A stretch of DNA of 64,000 nt from contig NC_014207.1 in assembly GCF_000093025.1 (NCBI RefSeq), forward strand, positions 2,418,001 to 2,482,000, written 5' to 3'. A program made the translations under genes and the position numbers. Every line of letters starts with the position of its first letter. Position 1 is the first letter of the stretch. This document shows positions 33,047-44,289 of the stretch, one piece after another. Under the pieces are notes generated by a model. That model was given only the letters and a program-made list of their open reading frames with translations, was not told the DNA's origin and made no database searches. The stretch comes from Methylotenera versatilis 301. Its GTDB lineage: Bacteria > Pseudomonadota > Gammaproteobacteria > Burkholderiales > Methylophilaceae.

Positions 33047-36000
33047 TTATTCCTCTTCAATCACGATTAAATTTTGACCTGCAGAAACTGACATGCCTTC
33101 AGTGCATAGAACTTTAGTCACCTTGCCTGCAACCGTTGCCATGACAGCGATTTCCATTTTCATAGATTCGACAATCGCTACTTCATCGCCCTCTTGCACT
33201 ATGTCGCCATCTTTTAACTTAACTTGCCATAAGTTTCCCGCGACATGCGAGGCAATAGCGCGACTGCCTGCTGGAATGTCTAATATTTCTAATGCGCTTG
33301 CAGTCTCAGTTTCATTACTGTAATTAGCCTGTCCACTAGCAATCCAACGCTCGCGTTCTGCATCAAAAGCGTTTTGCTGCTTAGCTTTAAATGCATTAAT
33401 AGTTTCAGCTTCATTACTTAAAAACTGGTTGTAGTCTTTTAGACGGAACGTTTGCTCTTCAATTTTCAGTTTGAACTTGCCATGCAGAAAATCCTCGCGC
33501 ATTTGCAAAAGCTCATCGGCTGCTACTGGATAAAAGCGAATTTGGTCAAAGAAGCGTAACAGCCAAGGTTTGCCATCGACAAAGTCTTTGGTCCGGCTCG
33601 TTCCATTAGAGCAAGCCCACCTGTTCCACATTTGTATGGTTCGACCCACAAACTGGTAGCCACCTGGGCCCTCCATGCCGTAAACGCACATATAAGCACC
33701 ACCAATACCCACTGCATTTTCAGGCGTCCAAGTACGTGCTGGATTGTATTTTGTGGTCACCAAACGGTGACGCGGATCCACTGGCGTTGCGACTGGCGCA
33801 CCTAAATAAACATCACCTAAGCCTAATGTTAAGTAGCTGGCATTAAAGACAATATCTTTCACTTGCTGAATAGAATCTAAGCCATTAATGCGGCGAATAA
33901 ACTCAATATTGCTAGCATGCCCATCCACCATTTCGCACCAAGGGGCATCTTTGCGCACCGATTGCATATACTTCTCAATCGCTAATTGCGTGGCGACATC
34001 ATCCCAGGAGAGAGGTAAATGCACGATGCGTGTGGGCACTTCCATCTCATCAACACTAGGCAATTCAGATTCGCCTTTTTGCAGAATCTGAATAAGCTGC
34101 TTGACTGGTAATACCAAGCTTTCAAAATGTACTTGCAGCGAGCGTATACCCGGCGTGAGGTCGATGACACCTTTTATTGCTTGGCGCTCAAGCCACTGCA
34201 TGAGTGCATGTACGCGGAACCTTAAATTCAAATCCAATACTAACTCGCCGTATTCGATCAAAAGATATTTATCGCCAGACTGTCTGTACACGACTTTAAT
34301 TTGATTCACAGTTTCGGCAATTTCAGCCAAAATCGGGCTATGTTGGGTTGTTGCGTTGGCGACCAACTTTGCTGGTTCTCCCGCAAGGTTCGTAATTCCT
34401 GTATTTGAAATAACAGCATTTTGCGCTAACTCATAGCGTGCTGCATCTTCTTGGGTCACTTTGATAAAGCGCACTTTATCACCAGCTTTAAGCTGCCCCA
34501 TTTTCCATAGCTCAGCTTGAATGATGGTTGCAGGGCACACGAAGCCACCTAAACTCGGGCCATCTGGCCCTAAAATTACAGGCATATCGCCAGTGAAATC
34601 CACCGCACCAATGGCATAAGCATTGTCGTGGATATTAGATGGGTGCAAACCAGCCTCGCCACCATCTTTACGTGCCCATTGTGGCTTGGGACCGATTAGG
34701 CGGATACCTGTTGTATTGGAGTTGTAATGCACTTCCCAATCAGTAGAGAAGAACATGCTGATGTCATCATCAGTGAAAAAATCTGGTGCACCATGCGGGC
34801 CATATAACACGCCGATTTCCCAATAATTGCTGTAGTTTGGCTGTGATGCTTGCGGTAAAACTTTCGCAACATATTCAGTTGCTAGTTGTGGAATATGCAG
34901 CACATCGCCAACACGCAAGGTTCTACCGCCATGCCCGCCGAATTGACCTAACGTAAATGTAGATTTACTGCCCAAATAATCAGGCACATCAAAACCACCT
35001 TGAACCGCCAAATAGGTGCGGCAACCTGCATCAAGCACTTTGCCTAGCTTTAAAATGCTCCCTGCTTTAATCAGATGCGATTGCCACATCAAAATGGTTT
35101 CACCATCCAAAGTAGCATCAATAGGCGCACCAGTAATGGCAATCACAGCATCGGTATTAAATTTCAGTTTTGGGCCAATCAATGTCACTTCTAATGCAGC
35201 AACTCCTTCCGCATTGCTTACTAACTTATTCGCAAACCTAAAGGCTAGATGGTCCATAGGCCCAGAAGGCGGCACACCAACAGCCCAGTAGCCAGTTCGG
35301 CCTGGGTAATCCTGAATGGTCGTCATCACACCACCATCTTGCACGTCTATAGTGTGTGGCTTATAGGTAAAGCTATTCAAATAACGTGTAATTTGTTTGC
35401 CCGCTGGGAATACGCTATCCATCAATACTTGGCGTAGATACTCCAAATTAGTTTCGATGCCGTATATAGAGGTTTCAGCTAAAGCCGTACGCATTTTTTC
35501 CACAGCACTATCACGGTCTGAAGCGTGGACTAAGACTTTGGCGATCAGCGGGTCATAGAATGGTGAGACATCACTACCAGTTTCCACCCAAGTATCATTA
35601 CGTGCTGCCGATGAAAACTTAACCTCCGTCAACACACCACTTGAGGGCTGAAAGTTTTTATTGGGGTCTTCAGCATATAAACGCACTTGAATAGCGTGCC
35701 CAGAGGGATCGTGCGAGTATGCATCAAGCGCATTTGTTTCACCTGCAGCGATACGTATCATCCACTCAACTAAATCTACGCCAGTGACCAACTCAGTGAC
35801 ACCATGCTCTACTTGCAAACGAGTATTCACTTCTAAAAAGTAGAACTGCCCTGAGTCGTTGTCGTAAACAAACTCAACCGTACCTGCCGAACGATAATTT
35901 AATGCACAGCCTAATTTAACTGCAGTGTCCGATAATGACTTTCTAACTTCATCAGAAATATGCGGCGCAGGGGTTTCTTCAATCACTTTTTGATTACGAC

Positions 36001-36694
36001 GTTGCACAGAGCAATCGCGCTCACCAAGGGCAATGACCTTACCAAGGCCATCACCAAAAATCTGCACTTCGATATGGCGCGCTGCCTGCACGTATTTTTC
36101 TAAATAAATTCCTGTACTCTTAAAGTTCGCACGGGATAACCGTTGAACAGACTCAAAGGCAGCATTGAGTTCATCTGCGCTCCAGATAAGTTGCATGCCA
36201 ATACCGCCGCCGCCAGCAGTGCTTTTTAGCATGACTGGATAACCGATTTTTTCTGCGTTAAGATGTGCCTCTTCGACACTGGCTAATAAACCTGTGCCCG
36301 GTAATAAAGGTACGCCATTTTTTTCTGCTAGTTCGCGTGCGGTATGCTTCAAGCCAAAGTCGCGCATTTGCTTAGGCGTTGGGCCTATAAAAGCAATGCC
36401 TTTCGCTTCGCACTTCTCAGCAAAATCTGCGTTCTCTGAAAGAAATCCATAACCAGGATGGATTGCTTCCGCGCCAGTTTCTATAGCAACTTGCAGAATT
36501 TTCTCAGCATTCAGGTAGCTTTCAGCGGCTGGTGCTGGGCCAATACAGATAGCTTCATTTGCATCCAACACATGGCGAGCACCTGAGTCTGGTTGCGAAT
36601 AAACCGCGACTGATTGAATGCCCATTTTCTTGAGTGTGCGAATCACACGGCAAGCAATCTCTCCGCGATTGGCAATTAGGACTTTTTTAAACAT
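33047..36694 (-). CDS. Biotin-dependent urea/guanidine carboxylase
   Basis: 1215 residues from ATG 36694 ([19 protein letters not shown]), the size of the bacterial urea carboxylase. Domains: biotin carboxylase ATP-grasp (1-~450; [24 protein letters not shown]), carboxyltransferase related to KipI/KipA (~460-1090; [33 protein letters not shown]) and C-terminal biotinyl domain with the modified Lys in VESMKMEI. The guanidine-I riboswitch and DUF1989 partner genes argue that guanidine rather than urea is its preferred substrate, yielding carboxyguanidine. Confirmation needs the active-site comparison known to separate the two. Confidence 0.93.
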   Translation of the reverse strand: MFKKVLIANRGEIACRVIRTLKKMGIQSVAVYSQPDSGARHVLDANEAICIGPAPAAESYLNAEKILQVAIETGAEAIHPGYGFLSENADFAEKCEAKGIAFIGPTPKQMRDFGLKHTARELAEKNGVPLLPGTGLLASVEEAHLNAEKIGYPVMLKSTAGGGGIGMQLIWSADELNAAFESVQRLSRANFKSTGIYLEKYVQAARHIEVQIFGDGLGKVIALGERDCSVQRRNQKVIEETPAPHISDEVRKSLSDTAVKLGCALNYRSAGTVEFVYDNDSGQFYFLEVNTRLQVEHGVTELVTGVDLVEWMIRIAAGETNALDAYSHDPSGHAIQVRLYAEDPNKNFQPSSGVLTEVKFSSAARNDTWVETGSDVSPFYDPLIAKVLVHASDRDSAVEKMRTALAETSIYGIETNLEYLRQVLMDSVFPAGKQITRYLNSFTYKPHTIDVQDGGVMTTIQDYPGRTGYWAVGVPPSGPMDHLAFRFANKLVSNAEGVAALEVTLIGPKLKFNTDAVIAITGAPIDATLDGETILMWQSHLIKAGSILKLGKVLDAGCRTYLAVQGGFDVPDYLGSKSTFTLGQFGGHGGRTLRVGDVLHIPQLATEYVAKVLPQASQPNYSNYWEIGVLYGPHGAPDFFTDDDISMFFSTDWEVHYNSNTTGIRLIGPKPQWARKDGGEAGLHPSNIHDNAYAIGAVDFTGDMPVILGPDGPSLGGFVCPATIIQAELWKMGQLKAGDKVRFIKVTQEDAARYELAQNAVISNTGITNLAGEPAKLVANATTQHSPILAEIAETVNQIKVVYRQSGDKYLLIEYGELVLDLNLRFRVHALMQWLERQAIKGVIDLTPGIRSLQVHFESLVLPVKQLIQILQKGESELPSVDEMEVPTRIVHLPLSWDDVATQLAIEKYMQSVRKDAPWCEMVDGHASNIEFIRRINGLDSIQQVKDIVFNASYLTLGLGDVYLGAPVATPVDPRHRLVTTKYNPARTWTPENAVGIGGAYMCVYGMEGPGGYQFVGRTIQMWNRWACSNGTSRTKDFVDGKPWLLRFFDQIRFYPVAADELLQMREDFLHGKFKLKIEEQTFRLKDYNQFLSNEAETINAFKAKQQNAFDAERERWIASGQANYSNETETASALEILDIPAGSRAIASHVAGNLWQVKLKDGDIVQEGDEVAIVESMKMEIAVMATVAGKVTKVLCTEGMSVSAGQNLIVIEEE

Positions 36695-36778
36695 ATTGTT
36701 ATTCTCACTGCGTTGCGAGCCGTCTCGCTTTTTCAATCCGTATCAGGTCGTCCAGCTACGGTTGTCTTATTGGTTAAG

Positions 36779-37426
36779 CTAATTCCAAACCAACAATTGA
36801 ATGGGTGTTGGGTTGTAGGCATTACATGGGTTATTCAATTGAGGGCAATTTGAGATAAGCACTAACACGTCCATCTCAGCACGCATTTCTACATATTTAC
36901 CTGGCGCTGAAATGCCATCGGCAAAACTTAAACCACCATCAGACGTGACAGGCACATTCATAAAAAAGTTGATGTTGGCTGTGATGTCACGTTTAGTGAT
37001 ATTGCGCTCAATCACACAAGCCGAATGGGTAATGGCATGCATAAAACTATCTCGGCAACTGTGCATAGGACGTTTTGATAGTGCATAACGCGTGGTATTG
37101 CTTTCAGCAGAACAGGCGCCGCCTATGGTGTCGTGGCGACCGCAAGTGTCAGCTGTAATCGTCAGCATCGGGTTGCCTTCAGTGGAATACAGCACCGAGC
37201 CTGTGGTAAGGTAAATTTGGCCTTGGCGCTGAATGGTATCAACCGCGCTGTAACGCTCGGTTGCATCATCCGCGTTGTAAAACAGCGTATCAACCGCTTG
37301 GTTGCCCTCTAAATCTAAAATGCGGAAAGTTTGACCTTTTTTGACTATGCCAGTCCATGGATCACCTGCATTACAGGTTTCACTAAGCACAGCATCTTGT
37401 GGCAGAAATTTGCTTTCAGTTAACAT
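36779..37426 (-). CDS. cgdB: Carboxyguanidine deiminase subunit B (DUF1989, UAAP2)
   Basis: 215 residues; DUF1989 signature with [21 protein letters not shown] (in parts) and [21 protein letters not shown]. Formerly urea-amidolyase-associated protein 2; with CgdA it removes ammonia from carboxyguanidine to give allophanate. It follows UAAP1 by 8 bp and is 84 bp upstream of the carboxylase. Confidence 0.88.
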   Translation of the reverse strand: MLTESKFLPQDAVLSETCNAGDPWTGIVKKGQTFRILDLEGNQAVDTLFYNADDATERYSAVDTIQRQGQIYLTTGSVLYSTEGNPMLTITADTCGRHDTIGGACSAESNTTRYALSKRPMHSCRDSFMHAITHSACVIERNITKRDITANINFFMNVPVTSDGGLSFADGISAPGKYVEMRAEMDVLVLISNCPQLNNPCNAYNPTPIQLLVWN

Positions 37427-37434
37427 ATCAAATC

Positions 37435-38163
37435 CTAATGAGCGTAAAAGCGTTCAGTGTTGATAAAGCCGCGCTGATTTTGTTCGCACTTGTTGCGACA
37501 AACATCATCTTCTTTCGCATTTCCCGCATGCCATGCAGTTAATAACACGTCCGATGGTTTGTAAGTCGCTGCAGTATCTAAAGGATGTGGCGAAGTTGAT
37601 AGCACCACTAATACGTTCATATCAAAGCGCAAATCGACTACATCGCCTGCTTTGCTATTGCCTGCATTGAACACCAAACCACCAGTATTGTTAGCACTCA
37701 CTTTGCTGAATAAATTCACATTGGCGACCAAATCACGTTGACCTAAACCATGCTTGGCAAGCTCGATTAACAAGCCATCTTTTGCGCTGCGATACATGTC
37801 ATTGCGATGTGTTTGATAATTGGCAACGCCATACTTTTGTTCAATGAGTTTGGCATCTGAAATGCCGCACATGGTGTCGTGCCAGCCTACAGTGTCATGA
37901 ATAAATGAGCACATCACACGTCCCATGTCTGAATAGCACACATTGCCTGTGGTTAAAAAAGCCGTATGTTGCGCTTTTAAACTATCAGGCATGTTGTAGC
38001 GCTCTAGCTTTTCTTCAAAGTTATAAAGCAGCAATGAAACATTCGCCCCACCTTGCAAGTCAGTAAAACGCAATGCGGAACCTCTACGCATAAGCCCAGA
38101 CCAGTGATTACCACCTGGAACGGTTTCTTCCCACAGGATGTCTTTTGGATTAAATGTGCTCAT
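37435..38163 (-). CDS. cgdA: Carboxyguanidine deiminase subunit A (DUF1989, UAAP1)
   Basis: 242 residues from ATG 38163 ([18 protein letters not shown]; a longer TTG-like frame has no support). DUF1989: [34 protein letters not shown], and [23 protein letters not shown]. Homologous to the neighbouring UAAP2; the two form the heteromer. A/B naming follows usage for the UAAP1/UAAP2 pair. Confidence 0.88.
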   Translation of the reverse strand: MSTFNPKDILWEETVPGGNHWSGLMRRGSALRFTDLQGGANVSLLLYNFEEKLERYNMPDSLKAQHTAFLTTGNVCYSDMGRVMCSFIHDTVGWHDTMCGISDAKLIEQKYGVANYQTHRNDMYRSAKDGLLIELAKHGLGQRDLVANVNLFSKVSANNTGGLVFNAGNSKAGDVVDLRFDMNVLVVLSTSPHPLDTAATYKPSDVLLTAWHAGNAKEDDVCRNKCEQNQRGFINTERFYAH

Positions 38164-38204
38164 TTTTTTCAACTTAGTCTTATTTATAAATAACAAAATA
38201 CTGC

Positions 38205-39566
38205 TTAGAACATATAGCTGTAGCGTTCAATTTCCCATTGGCTGACAGTCAAATGGTAGGTTTCCCATTCTTCAGTTTTATACTTTATGAATTCATCACG
38301 CAGCTCTTTACCTAATGTTTTTTCAACTAATGGGTCTGCTGCAAACGCTGCGACTGCCTCTATTAGCGTTTGTGGTAAAAAACCAATTCCACGCGCTTGG
38401 CGCTGTTCTTCATTCATATCGTAGAGGTTATCTTCATTCGGTTTACCTGGGTCTAAGCCTTCACGTATGCCTTCCAAACCAGCGGCCAAAGCCAATGTTG
38501 CAGCAAGATAAGGATTCACCGCACCATCGGCATTGCGCGATTCACAACGCCCGCCGCCCATAGGCACGCGTACAGAGTTAGTCCGGTTATTTGAGCCATA
38601 TGAGTTAAACACAGGTGCCCAGCTAAAGTAGCTCATTGCACCACGGCGAACCAATCGTTTATAACTGTTAACCGTAGGTGCAAATGCAGCACATAACGCG
38701 GGGCCGTGTTTTAAAATGCCGGCAATAAACTGATAACCCAACGTTGTTAAACCAAGTCCGCGCGGGTCATCTTTTGGATCACAAGCAAACAGGTTTTTGC
38801 CTGTTGTTAAATCATAAAGTGACATATTGAAATGTGCCCCTGTGCCAGTTTTATCGGCAAATGGCTTAGGCATCATGGTGGCTACCAGCCCATCTTCTTT
38901 AGCATAATGCTTTGCCATGTATCTAAAGAAAATCAACCGGTCGCACATGGTCAATGCATCGCTGTAATTGAAGTCGAACTCAAACTGACTATTGGCATCT
39001 TCATGGTCAAATGAATATAAATCCCAGCCCAAACCATTGATTGCGGTAGCCATTTTATCTAGCCAAGCAAAGTTATCCATAAATCCGCGCACGTCATAGC
39101 AAGCCTTCTCAAGCTTATCGTCTGGGTTAGGTACACTTAAGCTGCCATCTGCGTTTTGTTTCAATAAATAAATTTCGCACTCAATGCCAAGGTTCATACC
39201 GAAACCCATTTCAGCCGCTTGTGCTAAAACATTCTTAAGTGCTACGCGAGTATTTAATGCATAAGGTTTACCTTGAAAGTGATTATCCGCTGGCATCCAT
39301 GCAACTTTAGGCTCCCAAGGTAGTTGAATGATATGGTCTAGATCTGGCACGGAATTCAATTCATCATCGCTCGGTGCTTGCCCCAAGCCATCAAGAGCAT
39401 AACCTGTGTAACGTTCTGATCCAGCCGCCATTTGTGGTAAATGATCTATAGGTACTACTTTAGCTTTAGGAATACCGTGAATATCGACATAAGCACCGAT
39501 GCAATATTTAACACCTTGGTCTTGTAGTTTTTGCTGTATTGCTGAAACTTCTTTTGCTGATTTCAT
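38205..39566 (-). CDS. glnT: Type III glutamine-synthetase-like ligase (GlnT / GMAS group)
   Basis: 453 residues. GS fold: [12 protein letters not shown] (Glu ligands), [62 protein letters not shown]. Length and motifs fit the GlnT/gamma-glutamylmethylamide synthetase group, which ligates ammonia or an amine to glutamate with ATP. In this operon it may trap the ammonia released by guanidine breakdown; in methylotrophs close relatives make gamma-glutamylmethylamide from methylamine. The mgs/mgd genes of that pathway are not nearby, so the ammonia role is favoured. Position: between creatininase and cgdA. Confidence 0.82.
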   Translation of the reverse strand: MKSAKEVSAIQQKLQDQGVKYCIGAYVDIHGIPKAKVVPIDHLPQMAAGSERYTGYALDGLGQAPSDDELNSVPDLDHIIQLPWEPKVAWMPADNHFQGKPYALNTRVALKNVLAQAAEMGFGMNLGIECEIYLLKQNADGSLSVPNPDDKLEKACYDVRGFMDNFAWLDKMATAINGLGWDLYSFDHEDANSQFEFDFNYSDALTMCDRLIFFRYMAKHYAKEDGLVATMMPKPFADKTGTGAHFNMSLYDLTTGKNLFACDPKDDPRGLGLTTLGYQFIAGILKHGPALCAAFAPTVNSYKRLVRRGAMSYFSWAPVFNSYGSNNRTNSVRVPMGGGRCESRNADGAVNPYLAATLALAAGLEGIREGLDPGKPNEDNLYDMNEEQRQARGIGFLPQTLIEAVAAFAADPLVEKTLGKELRDEFIKYKTEEWETYHLTVSQWEIERYSYMF

Positions 39567-39578
39567 AAATAATTCTTT

Positions 39579-40343
39579 CTAATGCGCATGATTGGAAAAA
39601 TAAGAATTTGCTAAAGGGGGTGTTTCTTTTAAACCTTGTTGAATTAATCTACTCAGGTCTTCTACCATCCATTGAAACCACTCCTGACCTTTTTCAGCAG
39701 TCGAAATACTGGGCATGCCAGTGACACCATTAGTACTAGTGCGGTTGACGGGGTGAGAGAAAACTAAGCCTTCTGTACGATCCGGGTCATCAGCAAGATT
39801 TAATAACTCAGTACGTACCATATGAGGCGCTGTGGCAAGCATCAGCGATGTTTCCGCATCATTTGCGTGCCAGTCGTCGCCATCCGCATGATGAAACTGT
39901 CTCACTCGCTCGCTGATATGGGCGGAATTAATCACTGTAACCATCATGTCATCGTGCTCTGCGCGTAGCATTTCTAAAGCACAGCGTAACGGCGCAGCAT
40001 TGGTGACATGAGTATTCACAATAAACAAGCGACGAATACCGCTGTGATAAGCCCAGTCGCCAATATCCTTCATCATATTGATCAAGGTGATTGGCTGAAT
40101 TGCCAAAGTACCCGGCCAGCGTTGGCTATGCCCAATAGAGCAGCCATAAGGCATAGTTGGTAACATTGGCACATTGGTCAATGTTGATACGGCACTACAT
40201 AAAATATCCGCTAATACATAGTCCATACCACAGCCCATGTGCGGCCCATGCTGCTCAGTAGCACCAATCGGCAAAATGGCAGCTTGATTCGCTTCTGCAA
40301 TTTTTTCGGGCAATTCTGCCCATGTGAGTTCAGACCAAAACAT
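39579..40343 (-). CDS. Creatininase-family amidohydrolase
   Basis: 254 residues from ATG 40343 (a GTG at 40355 overlaps the ATPase stop). Metal-binding motifs: LPIGATEQHGPHMGCGMDY (in parts), FIVNTHVTNAAPLRCAL, and DWHANDAETSLMLATAP. The family opens cyclic amides such as creatinine or hydrolyses formamides using divalent metal. It sits between the ABC ATPase and GSIII genes, so it may process a guanidino-compound or a cyclised intermediate. Substrate is not deducible. Confidence 0.88.
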   Translation of the reverse strand: MFWSELTWAELPEKIAEANQAAILPIGATEQHGPHMGCGMDYVLADILCSAVSTLTNVPMLPTMPYGCSIGHSQRWPGTLAIQPITLINMMKDIGDWAYHSGIRRLFIVNTHVTNAAPLRCALEMLRAEHDDMMVTVINSAHISERVRQFHHADGDDWHANDAETSLMLATAPHMVRTELLNLADDPDRTEGLVFSHPVNRTSTNGVTGMPSISTAEKGQEWFQWMVEDLSRLIQQGLKETPPLANSYFSNHAH

Positions 40344-40351
40344 GTTATCTA

Positions 40352-41272
40352 TCACTCCACATTATCTTCAATGTTTACAAAACGAATCATGCGCTGAGTA
40401 ATGGCTTCATCTTCAGCGTCCTTTTCAGCCAGCGTTTTGGGTGGATGGATAAGTGCTTCCAGCCGCGCCTTGGTAGCTAAAAACTCTGGACTTGTAAAAT
40501 CTCTAACACTGCGTGGTCTTGGCACAGGTACTTCAATCAACTCTTGCACTTCGCCTGGGTGTGCTTTTAGAACCAGAATTCTATCCGCCAGAAAAATAGC
40601 TTCATCTAAATCATGAGTGATGAACAAAATAGTCACATCGACGTTGCGCCAAATTTCAAGCAAATGTGTTTGCATCTTGGCGCGAGATTGCGCATCTAAG
40701 GCACCAAAAGGCTCATCCATTAACAAAATACGTGGTTGATTGACTAGGGCACGCGCGATGGCAACGCGCTGCTTCATGCCTCCAGAAAGCTCATGCGGGT
40801 ATGCATTTGCGAATTTCTCTAAGCCAACTAACTCCAGCCACATATCTGCCTCTTTTCCGGCTTCATCGGCGCTGGCATTGTTCATTTCCAAGCCGAACAT
40901 CACGTTTTTTCTAACACTTAACCATGGAAATAAAGTGTAGCCTTGGAATACCATTCCCCGGTCACGTCCTGGCCCTGTCACTGGTTTTCCATCAAGTAAA
41001 ACATCACCAGAAGTGTGTGGTTCCAAACCGGCTAAAATGCGAATTAACGTTGATTTACCACAACCTGATGGACCAATCACGCAAACAAATTCCCGTCTAT
41101 GCGTTTTAAAATTAATGTTTTTAAGTGCGGTGACCTCACCTTTTGCAGTCTTGTACACTTTACCTAACTGCTTCACCTCTAAAATCACTTCGCGCTGTTT
41201 GAGTCTATCAAAGCGATTTTTAACGGCTTCAGATTGATCTAAATAACTTGGAAGATTAGTGTTCATGTCCAT
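40352..41272 (-). CDS. ABC transporter ATPase (SsuB/NrtD-type)
   Basis: 306 residues. Walker [17 protein letters not shown], signature [16 protein letters not shown], Walker [17 protein letters not shown] and switch His in [10 protein letters not shown]. It energises uptake through the permease 8 bp upstream. The C-terminal ~50 residues are an acidic extension, seen in some nitrate/taurine-type ATPases. Confidence 0.95.
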   Translation of the reverse strand: MDMNTNLPSYLDQSEAVKNRFDRLKQREVILEVKQLGKVYKTAKGEVTALKNINFKTHRREFVCVIGPSGCGKSTLIRILAGLEPHTSGDVLLDGKPVTGPGRDRGMVFQGYTLFPWLSVRKNVMFGLEMNNASADEAGKEADMWLELVGLEKFANAYPHELSGGMKQRVAIARALVNQPRILLMDEPFGALDAQSRAKMQTHLLEIWRNVDVTILFITHDLDEAIFLADRILVLKAHPGEVQELIEVPVPRPRSVRDFTSPEFLATKARLEALIHPPKTLAEKDAEDEAITQRMIRFVNIEDNVE

Positions 41273-41280
41273 ATACGCCC

Positions 41281-42246
41281 TTACTCTTTATTCGCAGGCC
41301 TGTCCCATGGGAACAAGTGCTTACCTAGCCAAGCTAGAATTAAATCACCACCTAGACCAATCACACCTATGATGATGATGGCGGCATAAACATTATCAAA
41401 ATGCTGATAACGTGCTTGCTGGGTGATAAACCATGTGATGCCTGATGACGTACCTATTAACTCTGCTACTATCAGATAAGTCCAAGCCCAGCCTAATAGG
41501 ATGCGTTGATCACGATATAACTCTGGCAAAATACCAGGGATAATCACGTGCATCATGAGTTTAAATTTACTAGTGCCTAGCGTTAGCGCGGCTTCTAACA
41601 GTGAGTAATCCAGCTTACGTGTGGTATTTGCGATAATCAGAATTTGCTGAAACAAAGTACCAATCACGATAATGGCTATTTTCGGACCGTCATAAATTCC
41701 CAAAATAGCGACCGCTAACGCACCGAATGCAGGTGCAGGCAAATATCTGAAAAACTCTATGAACGGCTCATTTAGCCTAGAAACCGCACTGTAAGTTCCA
41801 CATAAAATTCCGATTGGAACTCCGATCAATGATGAGATAAAGAACCCCCAAAATATAACCTGAATGCTGTGCCAAAGACTTTCATGTAGCCATTTACCAT
41901 CACGCTGCTCCGGCGCTGTGGTAAACCCTGTATACAATGCTTTTGCAACTTCATGTGGTGCAGGTAAATAAATTGGGTTAGCTGGTTTGCCTTCAGGAAT
42001 CACCTTACCAGCAGCCTGCATATTGGCGGACTCTTCCTTAAATGATGCCTTGTCCACCAGCATGTCTACCTGAAAGTAATCGACATCCCCTGGCTTATTC
42101 ACTAGCACCATCGGATGCCATACAAACGGCACATAACTCACTACACACCAAATTAGCAAAGGCAACAGAAACGAGCCTAAACCCAATAACTTTTGCCTAC
42201 GCGGCGACAACTCCCTACGCACAGCAAACCAAGACTCTAGACTCAT
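41281..42246 (-). CDS. ABC transporter permease (SsuC/TauC-type)
   Basis: 321 residues, six or so helices, with an N-terminal ~100-residue region containing a long periplasmic loop between helix 1 and 2. The BPD_transp EAA motif is [21 protein letters not shown]. It forms the channel for the substrate-binding protein encoded upstream. Confidence 0.92.
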   Translation of the reverse strand: MSLESWFAVRRELSPRRQKLLGLGSFLLPLLIWCVVSYVPFVWHPMVLVNKPGDVDYFQVDMLVDKASFKEESANMQAAGKVIPEGKPANPIYLPAPHEVAKALYTGFTTAPEQRDGKWLHESLWHSIQVIFWGFFISSLIGVPIGILCGTYSAVSRLNEPFIEFFRYLPAPAFGALAVAILGIYDGPKIAIIVIGTLFQQILIIANTTRKLDYSLLEAALTLGTSKFKLMMHVIIPGILPELYRDQRILLGWAWTYLIVAELIGTSSGITWFITQQARYQHFDNVYAAIIIIGVIGLGGDLILAWLGKHLFPWDRPANKE

Positions 42247-42303
42247 TCTGCAACCAATCTATTTAACTTTAGTAAATCGATATTCAAAAACTAAACAGTC
42301 AGA

Positions 42304-43305
42304 CTATTTAGCTAGCAATGAAGGATCTATCGCTTTTTGTATATCCATAGGCTTTTTGTATACGCCGTATTTCACATTGAAGTCATCTGAGATTTTTGAA
42401 GAGCCGTATAGAGATTTAAAGCCAGGTGCTTTAACAAATACTTTTTTACCTTCTTCTAGGCTGAGCAACTTAGTGCCTTTCAATAATGGTAAATAAGCTT
42501 CTGGTTTAATACCAACGCGAGCTGCCATGATTTTCACTGCATCTGGCTGAGTTTTAGGGTCATTGATGTACATCACAACTTTGTCCCACACTTTAATCAC
42601 TTTTTTCCAGTCAGCTTTGCGGCTAGACAAGCTTGTTGGGCTAACCGTTAATACATCATAGATAAGACCGGGTTCATCAGCAGAAGTGTAGATTGGTTTA
42701 GCGCCAGGAACGCGGCTCATAGCTTCACCAGAATTTGGTTGCCATGCGCCAATAGCAGACAAATCGCCTGAAGCTAATGCTTGTGGGGTTTCGTTGGTTT
42801 TAGTGTTGACGATAGTGACATCAGACTCTTTCATGCCAATTTTTTCTAAACCATTCAGCAGTAATAGATGTTCAACAAAACCAGTTTCCAAACCGATTTT
42901 TTTGCCTTTTAAGTCCTTCAGACTTTTAATGCCCTGCTTAGCCACAATCATGTCGTTGCCGTTAGAGTAATCAGTCAAAAGAATCATGACATTTTTAGCA
43001 CCACCTGACCCAGTAACAAGCGCATCGCCATTGGTGACAGTGACACCATCAATTTTTCCTGCAGCAAAAGCGTCCATAGAGGCAACGTAATCAAACCACT
43101 CAAACTGAACGTCTACACCTGCTTCTTTAAACCAGCCCTTATCAATCGCCACTTGCCATGCGACCCAACCTGGCCAGTCGCTGTAACCGACCTTTAGAGG
43201 GGCAGCAGCGTTAGATAAATTTGTGAATAGTAAAGATGCGGTAAATGCAGTGGCAGTTAATACAGTACGTGCAGAAAAACGTTTGATAAAACTTGTAGTT
43301 TGCAT
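42304..43305 (-). CDS. ABC transporter periplasmic substrate-binding protein
   Basis: 333 residues with signal peptide (cleavage near [12 protein letters not shown]). NMT1/SsuA fold: [36 protein letters not shown]. First gene of the operon; the guanidine-I riboswitch lies directly upstream, so guanidine or a derivative is the expected ligand. RBS AGGAG 6-7 nt before ATG. Confidence 0.93.
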   Translation of the reverse strand: MQTTSFIKRFSARTVLTATAFTASLLFTNLSNAAAPLKVGYSDWPGWVAWQVAIDKGWFKEAGVDVQFEWFDYVASMDAFAAGKIDGVTVTNGDALVTGSGGAKNVMILLTDYSNGNDMIVAKQGIKSLKDLKGKKIGLETGFVEHLLLLNGLEKIGMKESDVTIVNTKTNETPQALASGDLSAIGAWQPNSGEAMSRVPGAKPIYTSADEPGLIYDVLTVSPTSLSSRKADWKKVIKVWDKVVMYINDPKTQPDAVKIMAARVGIKPEAYLPLLKGTKLLSLEEGKKVFVKAPGFKSLYGSSKISDDFNVKYGVYKKPMDIQKAIDPSLLAK

Positions 43306-43324
43306 GGCTGGCTCCTAGGTTGGT

Positions 43325-43363
43325 AAAAAGTCGAGAAGGCGGCATTTATATAAACGCTTCCTC
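43325..43363 (-). terminator. Riboswitch-controlled intrinsic terminator
   Basis: Minus strand: GAGGAAGCG pairs with CGCCTTCTC (one mismatch, one G-U), followed by GACTTTTT. The 5' arm overlaps the 3' end of the riboswitch aptamer (CCCGGGAGGAAG), so ligand binding should disrupt the terminator. Confidence 0.65.
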
Positions 43364-43455
43364 CCGGGCTTTTATCCCTCCGTGTAGCCACATGTTGATT
43401 GGCCGACAACTCTCGGACCAGACACTCTTATAAAATAAAAGCCGGAACCCTAGTC
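43358..43455 (-). promoter_or_regulatory. Guanidine-I (ykkC) riboswitch
   Basis: The minus strand contains the diagnostic blocks in order and spacing: CTAGGGTTCCGGC, CTGGTCCGAGAG, ACACGG-GGGATAAAAGCCCGGGAG. It lies 50 bp upstream of the substrate-binding protein and directs guanidine-induced expression of the ~12-kb operon. This changes the interpretation of the downstream urea carboxylase. Confidence 0.93.
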
Positions 43456-43697
43456 ATCTTTTTGAAACTTCAGCGGTTAGTAAACACTCACCGCTTTCTC
43501 GCTGATTACCTATAAGCAATCAGCATGCCAGCTATTGATAAAAATTACTTTCCTTGTAAATCATATAGTTAATAACTCATCACAAAATTGAAAATCTTGT
43601 ATTTCATAGTTGCCTGCACCAACATAGTGCTGCGAAATGAGAATTGCACCGTTTAAATAGCGCCGAAATGTTATGTAGAAATATTTTCCATTAATTA

Positions 43698-43736
43698 TAT
43701 ATAGGCTCCTATACAATATGCATAGGAGCCTATATA
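43698..43736. promoter_or_regulatory. Operator of the MarR/MFS pair
   Basis: Perfect 15-bp inverted repeat TATATAGGCTCCTAT / ATAGGAGCCTATATA with a 9-bp spacer, 33 bp before marR. Typical of MarR autoregulation. Confidence 0.75.
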
Positions 43737-43768
43737 ATATATCTACGATTAAACAGGATGGTCAATAA

Positions 43769-44245
43769 ATGTCAGAGTCATCAGAAAATTGGCAACCGAA
43801 AACGATGCCCTCAATACTCATCTCTCATGCGGCAAGAGCGCTTGCGCGTAGAGCCGATACAAAGTTACGAGATATTGGCATCAGCACTAGCCAGTTCCCC
43901 GTGCTTGTAGCTTTAAAGGATGGTGCAAAGCTTACACAAAAAGAGTTGGCACTATTAGCCAACGTCGAACAGCCCAGCATGGCCCAGCTTCTTACCCGCA
44001 TGGAGCGCGACGGTCTTATTCGCAGGGAGGCCGACCCTAATGATGGAAGAAGCAGCCTTATTTCACTGACTGATAAAGCTATTAGCTTATTCTCACCTGT
44101 TCGAGCCATTCTAACTCAAGGCAATCAAGAGGCATTAGTGGGATTTGATGAGAGTGAGATCGAGCAACTGGTCGCTTTGCTTCACCGTGTGATTGGTAAT
44201 GTGGGCGATGGCAAATGCCTATTAGCGACTGTATCCCACAAATAA
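43769..44245 (+). CDS. MarR-family transcriptional regulator
   Basis: 158 residues with a MarR winged helix (LTQKELALLANVEQPSMAQLLTRMERDGLI, then the wing EADPNDGRSSLISLTDKA). Probably represses itself and the MFS exporter 44 bp downstream via the 43698-43736 repeat, released by a phenolic-type ligand. Confidence 0.92.
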   Translation: MSESSENWQPKTMPSILISHAARALARRADTKLRDIGISTSQFPVLVALKDGAKLTQKELALLANVEQPSMAQLLTRMERDGLIRREADPNDGRSSLISLTDKAISLFSPVRAILTQGNQEALVGFDESEIEQLVALLHRVIGNVGDGKCLLATVSHK

Positions 44246-44289
44246 CCTACGTTTAACCAACAATAATTGACGAATCGACGATCAATCCT

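Noticed and set aside
33060-33060. TTG start for allophanate hydrolase overlapping the carboxylase gene
   Set aside because: ATG at 33039 has a better spaced GAGGAA and matches family N-termini.
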